Assembly: GCA_900769795.1 (NCBI GenBank)
Contig: CAAGHZ010000069.1
Span: 1 to 28,069, forward strand
DNA length: 28,069 nucleotides
Origin: Clostridia bacterium
GTDB taxonomy: Bacteria > Bacillota > Clostridia > Monoglobales > Monoglobaceae
Direction of reading: 5' to 3'
In this document: one piece after another, positions 14,029 through 21,304 of the stretch
Layout: each line of letters starts with the position of its first letter
Position numbering within the stretch: the first letter of the stretch is position 1
Program-made: the position numbers and the translations under genes
Notes under the pieces: model-generated
The model's input: only the letters and a program-made list of their open reading frames with translations
The model's database searches: none
What the model was told of the DNA's origin: nothing

Positions 14029-15705
14029 TTAGAATAATCCTGTTATTCTTCCCTCTGTGTCTATATCCATATTGTTTGCCGCAGGAACTTTAGGAAGTCC
14101 CGGCATTGTCATTACATCACCTGTCAGAACAACCACAAAACCTGCACCCGCAGACACTCTTACCTCTCTTACGGTAACGCTGAATCCTGTAGGTCTGCCA
14201 AGAAGAGCAGGGTTATCAGAGAGTGAATACTGGGTTTTTGCCATACAAACAGGCATCTTGTCAAAGCCAAACTCTGTAAGAGTTTTGATTTCCTTTTCTG
14301 CCTTTGCAGTGTATACAACACCGTCTGCACCATAAATTTCCTTTGCAACTGCCTCTATCTTTTCCTTAATGGGCAGTGTTTCGTCATAGATCGGCGCAAA
14401 CTTTGTGCTGCCATCATTTTCTTCTATGGTCGCTACAACCTTTTCTGCAAGGTCCATACCGCCTTCGCCGCCCTTTGCGAATACTTCGCACATTGATACG
14501 GCTACGCCTTTTTCTGTGCAGAAATCCTCTATTATCTTAAGTTCTGCATCTGTATCTGTGTAGAAGCGGTTCATGGCAACTACAACAGGGAGACCAAACT
14601 TGTTCATGTTTTCGATGTGCTTACCAAGGTTTACGATACCTTTTTTCAAAGCCTCTATGTTTTCCTCATTGAGCTCTGCCTTTGGTACGCCACCGTTATA
14701 CTTAAGTGCACGGACAGTTGCAACAAGAACTACACAAGATGGTTTAAGGCCACCAAATCGACACTTTATGTCAAAGAACTTCTCTGCACCAAGGTCAGAG
14801 CCAAAGCCGGCTTCTGTGATACAGTAATCTGCCATCTTAAGACCAAGTTTTGTTGCGCGAACCGAGTTACATCCATGTGCGATATTGGCAAAAGGACCGC
14901 CGTGCATAAGGCATGGAGTATTCTCAAGGGTCTGCACAAGGTTTGGCTTTATTGCATCCTTTAAGAGAAGACACATAGCGCCCTGAACGCCAAGATCACC
15001 CGCGGTAACGGGGTTGCCCTCCAAATTATATCCGATAACAATTCTTGAAATTCTCGCCTTTAAATCCTCTACGTCATCTGCAAGGCAAAGGATTGCCATA
15101 ATCTCGCTGGCAACTGTAATCATAAAGCCGTCCTCTCTGGGATATCCATTAATCTTACCACCGAGACCTACTATAATCTCACGAAGAGCACGGTCATTCA
15201 TATCAAGGCATCTCTTCCATACAACTCTTCTCTGGTCAATCTGAAGAGCATTGCCATGGTGAATATGATTATCTATTGCCGCAGAGAGAAGGTTGTTCGC
15301 TGATGTAATGGCGTGCATATCGCCTGTAAAGTGAAGGTTTATATCCTCCATCGGTATAACCTGCGAATATCCGCCTCCTGCTGCTCCACCTTTTACTCCC
15401 ATTACAGGGCCCATAGACGGCTCGCGAAGAGCAATAATGGCATTCTTACCAATCTTGGGCATAGCCTGTCCAAGACCAACCGTAACGGTTGTTTTACCCT
15501 CGCCTGCAGGTGTGGGGTTTATAGCGGTAACAAGAATAAGCTTGCCATCCTGTCCACTCATTTTTTCTGCGATTAACTCATCTGATAACTTTGCTTTGTA
15601 TTTTCCATAAAATTCAAGTTTGTCTGCATCAATACCAAGCCCTGCGGCTATTTCGCCAATATGCTTCGGAGTAGCCTCCTGAGCTATCTGAATATCTGTT
15701 TTCAT
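14029..15705 (-). CDS. fhs: Formate--tetrahydrofolate ligase
   Basis: A 558-residue enzyme that makes 10-formyltetrahydrofolate from formate, ATP and tetrahydrofolate, feeding purine synthesis and one-carbon metabolism and, in acetogens, the methyl branch of the Wood-Ljungdahl pathway. The ATP loop TPAGEGKTT is at 65-73; REPSMGPVMGVKGGAAGGGYSQV and NLHFTGDMHAIT are highly conserved family blocks, and TGDVMTMPGLPKVPAA is the C-terminal signature. Length matches the family. ATG at 15705 follows AAGGAGAG. First gene of a minus-strand unit with mnmG and the lipoprotein. No other Wood-Ljungdahl gene is visible, so acetogenesis cannot be inferred. Confidence 0.97.
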   Translation of the reverse strand: MKTDIQIAQEATPKHIGEIAAGLGIDADKLEFYGKYKAKLSDELIAEKMSGQDGKLILVTAINPTPAGEGKTTVTVGLGQAMPKIGKNAIIALREPSMGPVMGVKGGAAGGGYSQVIPMEDINLHFTGDMHAITSANNLLSAAIDNHIHHGNALQIDQRRVVWKRCLDMNDRALREIIVGLGGKINGYPREDGFMITVASEIMAILCLADDVEDLKARISRIVIGYNLEGNPVTAGDLGVQGAMCLLLKDAIKPNLVQTLENTPCLMHGGPFANIAHGCNSVRATKLGLKMADYCITEAGFGSDLGAEKFFDIKCRFGGLKPSCVVLVATVRALKYNGGVPKAELNEENIEALKKGIVNLGKHIENMNKFGLPVVVAMNRFYTDTDAELKIIEDFCTEKGVAVSMCEVFAKGGEGGMDLAEKVVATIEENDGSTKFAPIYDETLPIKEKIEAVAKEIYGADGVVYTAKAEKEIKTLTEFGFDKMPVCMAKTQYSLSDNPALLGRPTGFSVTVREVRVSAGAGFVVVLTGDVMTMPGLPKVPAANNMDIDTEGRITGLF

Positions 15706-15770
15706 TTAAAATCTCTCCTTGATTTCAATTTCTTTCCACGCATTTTCTGCGACTCACATTTATTAAGGAT

Positions 15771-15800
15771 ATAATACCACAAAAACCGATGGTTTGTAAA
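15771..15800 (-). promoter_or_regulatory. Promoter of the fhs-mnmG-lipoprotein unit
   Basis: Minus strand TTTACA (15795-15800), 18 bases, TATTAT (15771-15776), with TGG before the -10. The leader to the fhs ATG is about 60 bases. The remaining bases up to the mini-protein at 15960 are AT-rich, with a possible TATGAT -10 at 15869-15874 on the plus strand but no matching -35. Confidence 0.65.
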
Positions 15801-15959
15801 CACTTCTTGAAAAATAAATTTTATAAATATTTATTTTAATACTCAGTAACCAAAAAGCAGATTTCGCGTATGATAAAAGTGTAAGGAGCGCAGACAAAGA
15901 GCAGAGGCAACCCCTCTTCTACCCTGTTTGCTCCTCAAACAAAACAGGAGGTGCAAAAT

Positions 15960-16097
15960 ATGTTCTGTAATAGTTGTGGCGACAACAGCTGTCTCTGGAT
16001 TATTATACTTATAATCCTTATTTCTTGCTGCTGCGGCGGTAGCGGATGCAACACCGGTCGCACAAGCAACATCGGCAACGGCTGCTGCTGCGATTAA
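15960..16097 (+). CDS. Cysteine-rich mini-protein A (45 residues), unknown function
   Basis: ATG at 15960 is preceded by ACAGGAGGTG, a near-ideal ribosome binding site 6-7 bases upstream. The product has ten cysteines in 45 residues: 3, 6 and 11, a hydrophobic stretch CLWIIILIILIS, then CCC at 23-25, C30 and a terminal CCC at 42-44 before Asp. The hydrophobic core of about 11 residues is short for a membrane helix unless flanking cysteines join it. Tiny proteins of this shape occur in many Clostridia, sometimes annotated as chorion-class high-cysteine proteins; their function is not known to me. The neighbour at 16176 is a paralogue with the same CLWIII...CCCG core. Possible roles are cross-linking in a spore or cell-surface layer, or metal binding. 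Confidence 0.8.
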   Translation: MFCNSCGDNSCLWIIILIILISCCCGGSGCNTGRTSNIGNGCCCD

Positions 16098-16103
16098 TCT
16101 CTT

Positions 16104-16131
16104 TACATAATTCCCCACGCGGAATTATGTA
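16104..16131 (+). terminator. Intergenic hairpin between the two cysteine-rich genes
   Basis: TACATAATTCC (16104-16114) pairs perfectly with GGAATTATGTA (16121-16131) around CCACGC, 6 bases after the stop of mini-protein A. There is no T-run after it, so it may be a partial terminator or an RNA-stabilising stem that sets different levels of the two products. Confidence 0.5.
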
Positions 16132-16175
16132 CCACAATCTTGACATCAAATACCAATTCTCAGGAGGTGTAGAGT

Positions 16176-16295
16176 ATGGGATGCTTCGGTAACGGATGCT
16201 TCGGCAACAACAACTGTTTGTGGATAATCATCATCTTAGTCCTTATTTTCTGCTGTTGCGGAGATAACAATGGTTGCGGCAATGGCTGCTGCTAA
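16176..16295 (+). CDS. Cysteine-rich mini-protein B (39 residues), paralogue of A
   Basis: ATG at 16176 follows CAGGAGGTGTAGAGT, the same CAGGAGGTG block as in front of mini-protein A. Nine cysteines in 39 residues: 3, 8 and 14, then the core CLWIIIILVLIFCCCG with CCC at 26-28, C34 and terminal CC at 38-39; the rest is mostly Gly and Asn. The shared core and shared ribosome binding site point to a tandem duplication. No separate promoter is convincing, so it is probably transcribed with A through the weak hairpin between them. It ends at a strong terminator at 16311. Function unknown. Confidence 0.8.
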   Translation: MGCFGNGCFGNNNCLWIIIILVLIFCCCGDNNGCGNGCC

Positions 16296-16310
16296 TTCAA
16301 TATTGAACAA

Positions 16311-16343
16311 AAATAACAGGGCGGAATTTCCGCCCTGTTATTT
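16311..16343 (+). terminator. Strong intrinsic terminator of the cysteine-rich gene pair
   Basis: AAATAACAGGGCGGAA (16311-16326) and TTCCGCCCTGTTATTT (16328-16343) are exact reverse complements around a single base (working loop AATTT), followed by TTTT. It lies 15 bases after the stop of mini-protein B. Confidence 0.92.
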
Positions 16344-16384
16344 TTTTGTTAACAATATATTTATATTATATCTCGTTATTTTCT

Positions 16385-16413
16385 TTGACATTGTGCAAAA
16401 AAAATGTTATTAT
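16385..16413 (+). promoter_or_regulatory. Sigma-A promoter of the Gld-like ABC operon
   Basis: TTGACA (16385-16390), 17 bases, TATTAT (16408-16413) with TGT directly before the -10. The ATG of the ATPase gene lies 59 bases downstream. Confidence 0.82.
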
Positions 16414-16472
16414 GTTAATAAGTAACCTTTTGTTTTGCAGATGCAGAACAAAAACAAGAGAGGAGCAAAACT

Positions 16473-17486
16473 ATGTCGGGAGAAAAATTTCAGTCCTCTG
16501 CAATAGAAATTTGCGGTTTGTCCAAATCTTATGGCCAGAAAAAGGTTCTTTCTGATATTAATTTCACCGTTAAAAAAGGCGAAGTTATGGGGTTCTTAGG
16601 CCCTAATGGCGCAGGCAAATCAACCACTATGAATATAATCACAGGCTACATTGCCCCCAGCAAAGGCAACGTCATTGTTGACGGAATCAACACCATTGAC
16701 AACCCTATGGAAGCAAAACGCAAAATCGGATACCTGCCCGAAATACCACCTCTTTACACAGATATGACAGTGCTTGAATATCTTGATTTTGTGTATGACC
16801 TCAAAGGGGTCAATTCAAAAAAGCAGGCTCACCTTCGCAAGGTTATGGAAAAGGTGCGTATTTTTGACGTCAAAAACCGTATGATACGCAATCTCTCGAA
16901 GGGATATAAACAGAGAGTAGGCCTCGCTCAGGCTCTTATCGGTGACCCTGACATTCTCATATTGGACGAGCCTACCGTCGGCCTTGACCCGAGACAGATT
17001 TTAGAGATCCGCGACGTTATCTCAGAACTCGGTAAAGAAAGAACTGTTATACTCAGCACCCATATTATGCAAGAGGTTATGGCTGTGTGCGACAGTTATA
17101 CCATAATAAATCACGGCAAAATTGTTGCTACAGGAAGTATGAACGAGTTTTCCGCAGGCGGCTCTGACAGATACCATATACGCATAAAAACAAGCGGAGA
17201 GACAGCCATCAAGATCGCCAAAGGGATCGAACACCTTGCTTCTGTCAAAAATGCAGGCACTCACGAGAGAGGAACCACTGACTTGTATCTGACAGCCGAA
17301 AACGGTTATGATATCCGAGAAAGCGTATTCAACTGTTTTGTTGCAGCAGGGATTCCCGTCTTATCCTTTGCTGCTGCGGCGCACTCACTCGAGGAGATTT
17401 TTATGAAATCTATCAGCGAAGATGCATCCGGCAAAAACTTAGACAACGCATACGATAACAAAAAGCAAAAGGAGGTAAGTGAATAA
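16473..17486 (+). CDS. ABC transporter ATP-binding protein, GldA-like
   Basis: A 337-residue ABC ATPase. Walker A GPNGAGKST is at 43-51, the Q-loop region YLPEIPPLYTDMTVLEYL near 90-105, signature LSKGYKQRVGLAQAL near 140, Walker B ILILDEPTVGLDP and the switch His in STHIMQEV. A C-terminal extension of about 100 residues after the nucleotide domain is typical of the ABC-2 export class. With the next two genes it matches the GldA / GldF-GldG / DUF4340 arrangement first known from gliding Bacteroidetes but also common in non-gliding bacteria. It should power a membrane export or assembly step; the cargo is unknown. ATG at 16473 has GAGAGGAG 7 bases upstream. Its stop overlaps the next start by one base (TAATG), so the two are translationally coupled. 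Confidence 0.92.
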   Translation: MSGEKFQSSAIEICGLSKSYGQKKVLSDINFTVKKGEVMGFLGPNGAGKSTTMNIITGYIAPSKGNVIVDGINTIDNPMEAKRKIGYLPEIPPLYTDMTVLEYLDFVYDLKGVNSKKQAHLRKVMEKVRIFDVKNRMIRNLSKGYKQRVGLAQALIGDPDILILDEPTVGLDPRQILEIRDVISELGKERTVILSTHIMQEVMAVCDSYTIINHGKIVATGSMNEFSAGGSDRYHIRIKTSGETAIKIAKGIEHLASVKNAGTHERGTTDLYLTAENGYDIRESVFNCFVAAGIPVLSFAAAAHSLEEIFMKSISEDASGKNLDNAYDNKKQKEVSE

Positions 17487-19576
17487 TGAAAGCCATATTT
17501 TCAAGAGAATGGAAAAACTTCTTTTATTCACCAATCGGCTACATCTTTACCGGCGTTTTTATTGTTCTGTGCTCCTTCTTCTTTATAAACGGCGCATTGA
17601 TGTACCAAAGCGCAAACCTGAACATTATTTTTTCTAACATAAACGTTGTATATTTGTTCCTTGTGTCAATTCTTACAATGGGTCTTTTCTCATCAGAACG
17701 CGCCCACAGAACAGATCAACTTTTGCTTACAAGCCCTGTACGCGTCGCCGAAATTGTTGCCGGCAAGTTTCTTGCGGCACTCGGCGTATTTGGCGTAACC
17801 TTACTGCTCTCGCTGGTTTACCCCGTCATACTGATGATTTTTGGCAATCCATCCGTCAGCGAGATGCTTGGCTCTTACATTGGTTTTATTCTACTCTGGA
17901 GCGCGTTTATCTCTATCGGCATGTTTATATCATCAACAACAGAGAGTCAGACTATTGCGGCGGTTATTACCTTCGGCGTGCTTCTTATAATCTACTATAT
18001 GAACTCTCTCATCTCAGGCATAACCAACGAAACAGTCAAATCCTTTTTCCTCTGGTTCTCTCTGATGGACAGGTACAAGGTCTTCCAGACAGGAATTCTG
18101 GACATTACGAACACAATCTATTACTTAAGCTTTATTTTTGTGTTTGGCTTTTTAACTGTTCAGCTTATTCGTCGCAGGCAGTACAGTGATGTTAAACTGC
18201 TTACAAACAATCTTATAGTTACGGTTGCAACCATTGTGGCGGTTATACTTGTTAACTCAATCGTATCAACCGTAGCTTCTAAAGTTCCGCTTAAAATCGA
18301 TCTTACACACGACAATGTATACAAATACTCGGAACAAACAAAAGAGGTTATGCAAAACCTCAACAAGGATGTCAGTATATATGCGCTCTATCCCGATGAC
18401 GCCAACGACACCTACGCCAATACCCTTGGCGAATATTTAGACCGCTATGAAAAAATGAGCGACAAAATTACTGTCTCATTCAGAGACCCATATAAAGATC
18501 CGGCTTTCGTCCGCAAGTACGGAGAAGACATTGCTGTCGGCTCTGTTATTGTAGAACAAGGAAATCGCTTCCGTGTAATAAAATTTGAAAGCCTCTATAC
18601 TAATAACAATGCAAGTGGCCCTACCTCTATAGATGCAGAAAAGCAGATAACCTCTGCAATCCGCTATGTCAGTGGAATGAGTGAGGAAGTAAACGTATAC
18701 TTTATTAAGGGACACAACGAACTTATCGGCGCAGACTCTTCTCTCGCTGCCGCTTTTAAAAGCGAAGGATATTCTGTTGATGAGATTATAATTGCAACAG
18801 ACTCTATCCCCGAAGATGCCGACCTTCTTGTGTCGCTTGCGCCTGCCGCAGACTTTTCTGCAGAAGAGCGCGATGCACTTGATGCCTATCTCCTTGGCGG
18901 CGGCAAAGTAGCATTTGCCTTTACTGCCGGCATAGAGCCGATGGAGAGACTGTACTCCTACCTTGGCGAGTGGGGAATCACACCTAACAGCGACTACGTT
19001 GTTGAGGCTGACAGTTCTATGGCAATTAAAGTTCAAACAGGCGTTACTGTCCCCGCTCCGAAAATACAACCTCACGCTATTACGGAAAAACTACTGAGCA
19101 GCGACGTTGCTCTCATTGCTCCGGCAGCAAGCAGTATGACGATTTCTGATAACAACGCCCAGGGCGCAAAGGTTACTTCTTTGCTTATAACCTCTCCTGC
19201 TTCATGGGGCGTAACAGATATGAGCGGTTCAATGGACAAGAAGGATGGCGACCCGACAGGCCCCCTCACTATCGCAGCTTTGTCCGAAAAGAGCGGAGCC
19301 GGCAAAATATTTGCTATGGGCTCGGTTCAGGCAATAGAGTGGACGGGTATTCTGGACACATCCAGCTACTCAAACGGTGATTTTATACTAAACGCCTTCT
19401 CTTATATGACCGACAAGGGTGATGCCTTGAATATCCGCGCAAAGGAAATCAGTACTCAATCACTCACAATGAGCGAGCAACAATTTAACTTCTCGGTTGT
19501 ATTTATTCAGTACATTATGCCTTTGCTTATTCTTGCATTCGGACTCTTTGTATGGCTTAAGAGAAGATATCTGTAA
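17486..19576 (+). CDS. Fused ABC-2 permease and GldG-type auxiliary protein
   Basis: A 696-residue protein with two parts. Residues 1-230 are an ABC-2 permease with six membrane segments (about 15-38, 48-68, 95-118, 130-150, 157-178, 208-226), like GldF. From about 240 a new helix (LIVTVATIVAVILVNSIVST) leads into a large extracytoplasmic GldG/ABC_transp_aux region (PF09822; KIDLTHDNVYKYSEQTKEVM at the start, VNVYFIKGHNELIG, DLLVSLAPAADFSAEERDAL) and a final helix (about 671-692, IMPLLILAFGLFVWL) with a short basic tail. In gliding Bacteroidetes the two halves are separate genes. It forms the membrane channel of the transporter with the ATPase upstream. SD AGGAGG at 17470-17475. Confidence 0.88.
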   Translation: MKAIFSREWKNFFYSPIGYIFTGVFIVLCSFFFINGALMYQSANLNIIFSNINVVYLFLVSILTMGLFSSERAHRTDQLLLTSPVRVAEIVAGKFLAALGVFGVTLLLSLVYPVILMIFGNPSVSEMLGSYIGFILLWSAFISIGMFISSTTESQTIAAVITFGVLLIIYYMNSLISGITNETVKSFFLWFSLMDRYKVFQTGILDITNTIYYLSFIFVFGFLTVQLIRRRQYSDVKLLTNNLIVTVATIVAVILVNSIVSTVASKVPLKIDLTHDNVYKYSEQTKEVMQNLNKDVSIYALYPDDANDTYANTLGEYLDRYEKMSDKITVSFRDPYKDPAFVRKYGEDIAVGSVIVEQGNRFRVIKFESLYTNNNASGPTSIDAEKQITSAIRYVSGMSEEVNVYFIKGHNELIGADSSLAAAFKSEGYSVDEIIIATDSIPEDADLLVSLAPAADFSAEERDALDAYLLGGGKVAFAFTAGIEPMERLYSYLGEWGITPNSDYVVEADSSMAIKVQTGVTVPAPKIQPHAITEKLLSSDVALIAPAASSMTISDNNAQGAKVTSLLITSPASWGVTDMSGSMDKKDGDPTGPLTIAALSEKSGAGKIFAMGSVQAIEWTGILDTSSYSNGDFILNAFSYMTDKGDALNIRAKEISTQSLTMSEQQFNFSVVFIQYIMPLLILAFGLFVWLKRRYL

Positions 19577-19600
19577 TTTACCCGAAAGGAAAATAATTTT

Positions 19601-20932
19601 ATGACCGCAAAAAAACGTCTTGTTCGAAACATCATAATCGCAGTTCTGGCCGTGGCTATCCTTGGCGGCGGATACTACTTTGCCATAAAGTGGGAACCCG
19701 CAACCACATCGCCCGATGAGCCATCCTATGATCCAAATCTCTCATATGTACTTTTTGAAAAACTTAGCGATGTCTCCTCGATAGAAATAAATAACAAATC
19801 TGAGGAATACACCATTTTAAAGAGTGACAAAGACGGATCAACCTCATATACTATTCCATCAGCCGCTTGCTCACTTGATTCATCTTTGGTGGGAAACACC
19901 TTTAGTTCTTTGATAACTACTGCTGCCACTCGTATAGTTTCAGAGGATACTTCGGCCCCCTTTGAATACGGTCTGACAGAAGATTCAGCGCAGTTTACGA
20001 TAGTAAAGAGCGACAACACCCGCATAACGGTTTTAATCGGCGACGAAATCCCAACAGGTGGCGAATTCTACTGTATGACAGTTGGCGGAGACAAAATTTA
20101 TACCGTAAGCAGCCGCACATCAAAACTTATACACAAAAATATCTCAGATTACAGGCCAAAAGCCATTCTTGTTCTGGCGGCATCTACGGATATAAGCAAT
20201 CTTACGCTTTATCACAAAGACAAACTTATCATAAGTTTTAAAGAAACCACTCAAGAAGAGCAAAGCGAGATGATTGTCCCGACACAGTGGGTTATTGAAA
20301 AGCCATGGTACTCTGAGGTTGACGCCCAAAAGGTAATGACACTTTTTGAAAGTTTTATAGATATCTCAGCCATTGACTTCCCATCATCAGAAGAAACCCC
20401 CGTATTTGACTACAAACTTGAAATCTCAGCAAAGGGTCAAGACTATGTCTTCAGCATAGGCAACGAAAATCAAAACGGCGGCGTTTATCTGCGCAATGAT
20501 CTGACCTCTGAAATGTATATTGTCGGTCTCCCTCTGCGCACTGCCGTTATGGGTATTGACCCAAACCTTTATACCACAAAACTTGTGGATCTGGAAAAGC
20601 TTGGCGATGTCTCCAAAATAGCCATCAACTCAGGTAAAGGAGACTTTACTATGTCTACCAAGGATTTTGATGTCTGCGGAAAAAAGGTTGACGAAAAAAC
20701 ATTTAAACAAACCTACCAGACTATTATGAGTATCGGCTACATCGGCAGAGGAGACCTGACACCAAGCGGAGAGCCCTATATGACAATCACCTTTGACCTC
20801 AAAGACGGAACCCGCAAAGTCACTAAATACTACGCCCATGGAGAACGCAACTTTATCGCTCAAACCTCTGACGGCGACACTTATCTGGTGCTTAAAACCG
20901 AAATCGAAAAAGCAGAAAATTTAATACCATAG
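19601..20932 (+). CDS. DUF4340 domain protein of the Gld-like transporter
   Basis: A 443-residue membrane-anchored protein: basic start MTAKKRLVRN, one helix (about 11-30, IIIAVLAVAILGGGYYFAI), then an extracytoplasmic part. It carries DUF4340-type beta-rich repeats (PF14238), recognisable from LSDVSSIEINNKSEEYTILKS, FEYGLTEDSAQFTIVKSD and EKLGDVSKIAINSGKGDFTM. DUF4340 proteins regularly accompany GldG-type auxiliary proteins and are thought to be an accessory outside the membrane; the exact role is unknown. It follows the permease after 24 bases with GAAAGGAAA as ribosome binding site and closes the operon at a terminator at 20940. Confidence 0.82.
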   Translation: MTAKKRLVRNIIIAVLAVAILGGGYYFAIKWEPATTSPDEPSYDPNLSYVLFEKLSDVSSIEINNKSEEYTILKSDKDGSTSYTIPSAACSLDSSLVGNTFSSLITTAATRIVSEDTSAPFEYGLTEDSAQFTIVKSDNTRITVLIGDEIPTGGEFYCMTVGGDKIYTVSSRTSKLIHKNISDYRPKAILVLAASTDISNLTLYHKDKLIISFKETTQEEQSEMIVPTQWVIEKPWYSEVDAQKVMTLFESFIDISAIDFPSSEETPVFDYKLEISAKGQDYVFSIGNENQNGGVYLRNDLTSEMYIVGLPLRTAVMGIDPNLYTTKLVDLEKLGDVSKIAINSGKGDFTMSTKDFDVCGKKVDEKTFKQTYQTIMSIGYIGRGDLTPSGEPYMTITFDLKDGTRKVTKYYAHGERNFIAQTSDGDTYLVLKTEIEKAENLIP

Positions 20933-20939
20933 TTCAATC

Positions 20940-20964
20940 GTGCCACAGAAAAACTCTGTGGCAC
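20940..20964 (+). terminator. Terminator of the Gld-like operon
   Basis: GTGCCACAGA (20940-20949), loop AAAAC, TCTGTGGCAC (20955-20964), then TG and a T-run. It starts 7 bases after the DUF4340 stop. Confidence 0.92.
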
Positions 20965-20966
20965 TG

Positions 20967-21016
20967 TTTTTTTATAATTTTAAAAAAATTTTTAAAAAAA
21001 TTTTTTTTAAAAAAAT
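20967..21016. other. 50-bp pure A/T tract upstream of dnaA, possible unwinding element
   Basis: Every base from 20967 to 21016 is A or T. It alternates homopolymer runs: A7 (20982-20988), T5, A7 (20994-21000), T8, A7 (21009-21015). Such tracts melt easily and bend DNA, and lie near many origins. No DnaA box matching TTATCCACA with one mismatch or fewer is visible between 20933 and 21304, so the origin role is only a hypothesis. Confidence 0.4.
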
Positions 21017-21111
21017 CAAATATATTGTTACGCTTTTCTCCACTCTCAACTACATTTTGTGTACGCATTTTTAAAAGGAATTTTATGGTAAATTTTTGCC
21101 AAAAATAGGTG

Positions 21112-21140
21112 TTGAAATCTATTTTATTTTCTGCTATTAT
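21112..21140 (+). promoter_or_regulatory. Promoter of dnaA
   Basis: TTGAAA (21112-21117), 17 bases, TATTAT (21135-21140) with TGC directly before the -10. The transcript would have a leader of about 157 bases before the GTG at 21305. Confidence 0.75.
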
Positions 21141-21219
21141 AATGTTACAAATATATTACGAGGTAGTTTTTTAGATTTTTCTTTAGGCTTTTCATATAAT
21201 TATATTTGCTTTTTTCCGG

Positions 21220-21249
21220 AATATCTGTTTTGATTACAAAACAGATATT
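21220..21249 (+). promoter_or_regulatory. 13-bp perfect stem-loop in the dnaA leader
   Basis: AATATCTGTTTTG (21220-21232), loop ATTA, CAAAACAGATATT (21237-21249). It is followed by TTGTTCGCC, not a T-run, so it is not a typical terminator. It lies in the 5' leader of dnaA, about 55 bases before the start codon, and may be an RNA regulatory stem or a binding site for a dimeric protein. Confidence 0.6.
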
Positions 21250-21267
21250 TTGTTCGCCATAGGGCAA

Positions 21268-21289
21268 TTTTTTGTTAGTTTTTTGTTAG
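21268..21289 (+). repeat. Tandem 11-mer directly before the dnaA ribosome binding site
   Basis: TTTTTTGTTAG occurs twice without a gap (21268-21278, 21279-21289) and is followed by TAGGAGGAG, the dnaA ribosome binding site. The period is about one helical turn. T-rich tandem repeats resemble unwinding repeats of some origins; here the role is unproven. Confidence 0.65.
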
Positions 21290-21304
21290 TAGGAGGAGTT
21301 AATT

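Noticed and set aside
15843..16118. 91-codon minus-strand frame over the cysteine-rich genes
   Set aside because: It is the complement of Cys/Ile-rich codons (Ala-rich product), has no ribosome binding site, and the two plus-strand frames have strong ones.
20933..21304. DnaA box cluster expected upstream of dnaA
   Set aside because: Both strands were read for TTATCCACA-like sites; the nearest, TTCTCCACT at about 21036, has two mismatches and stands alone.
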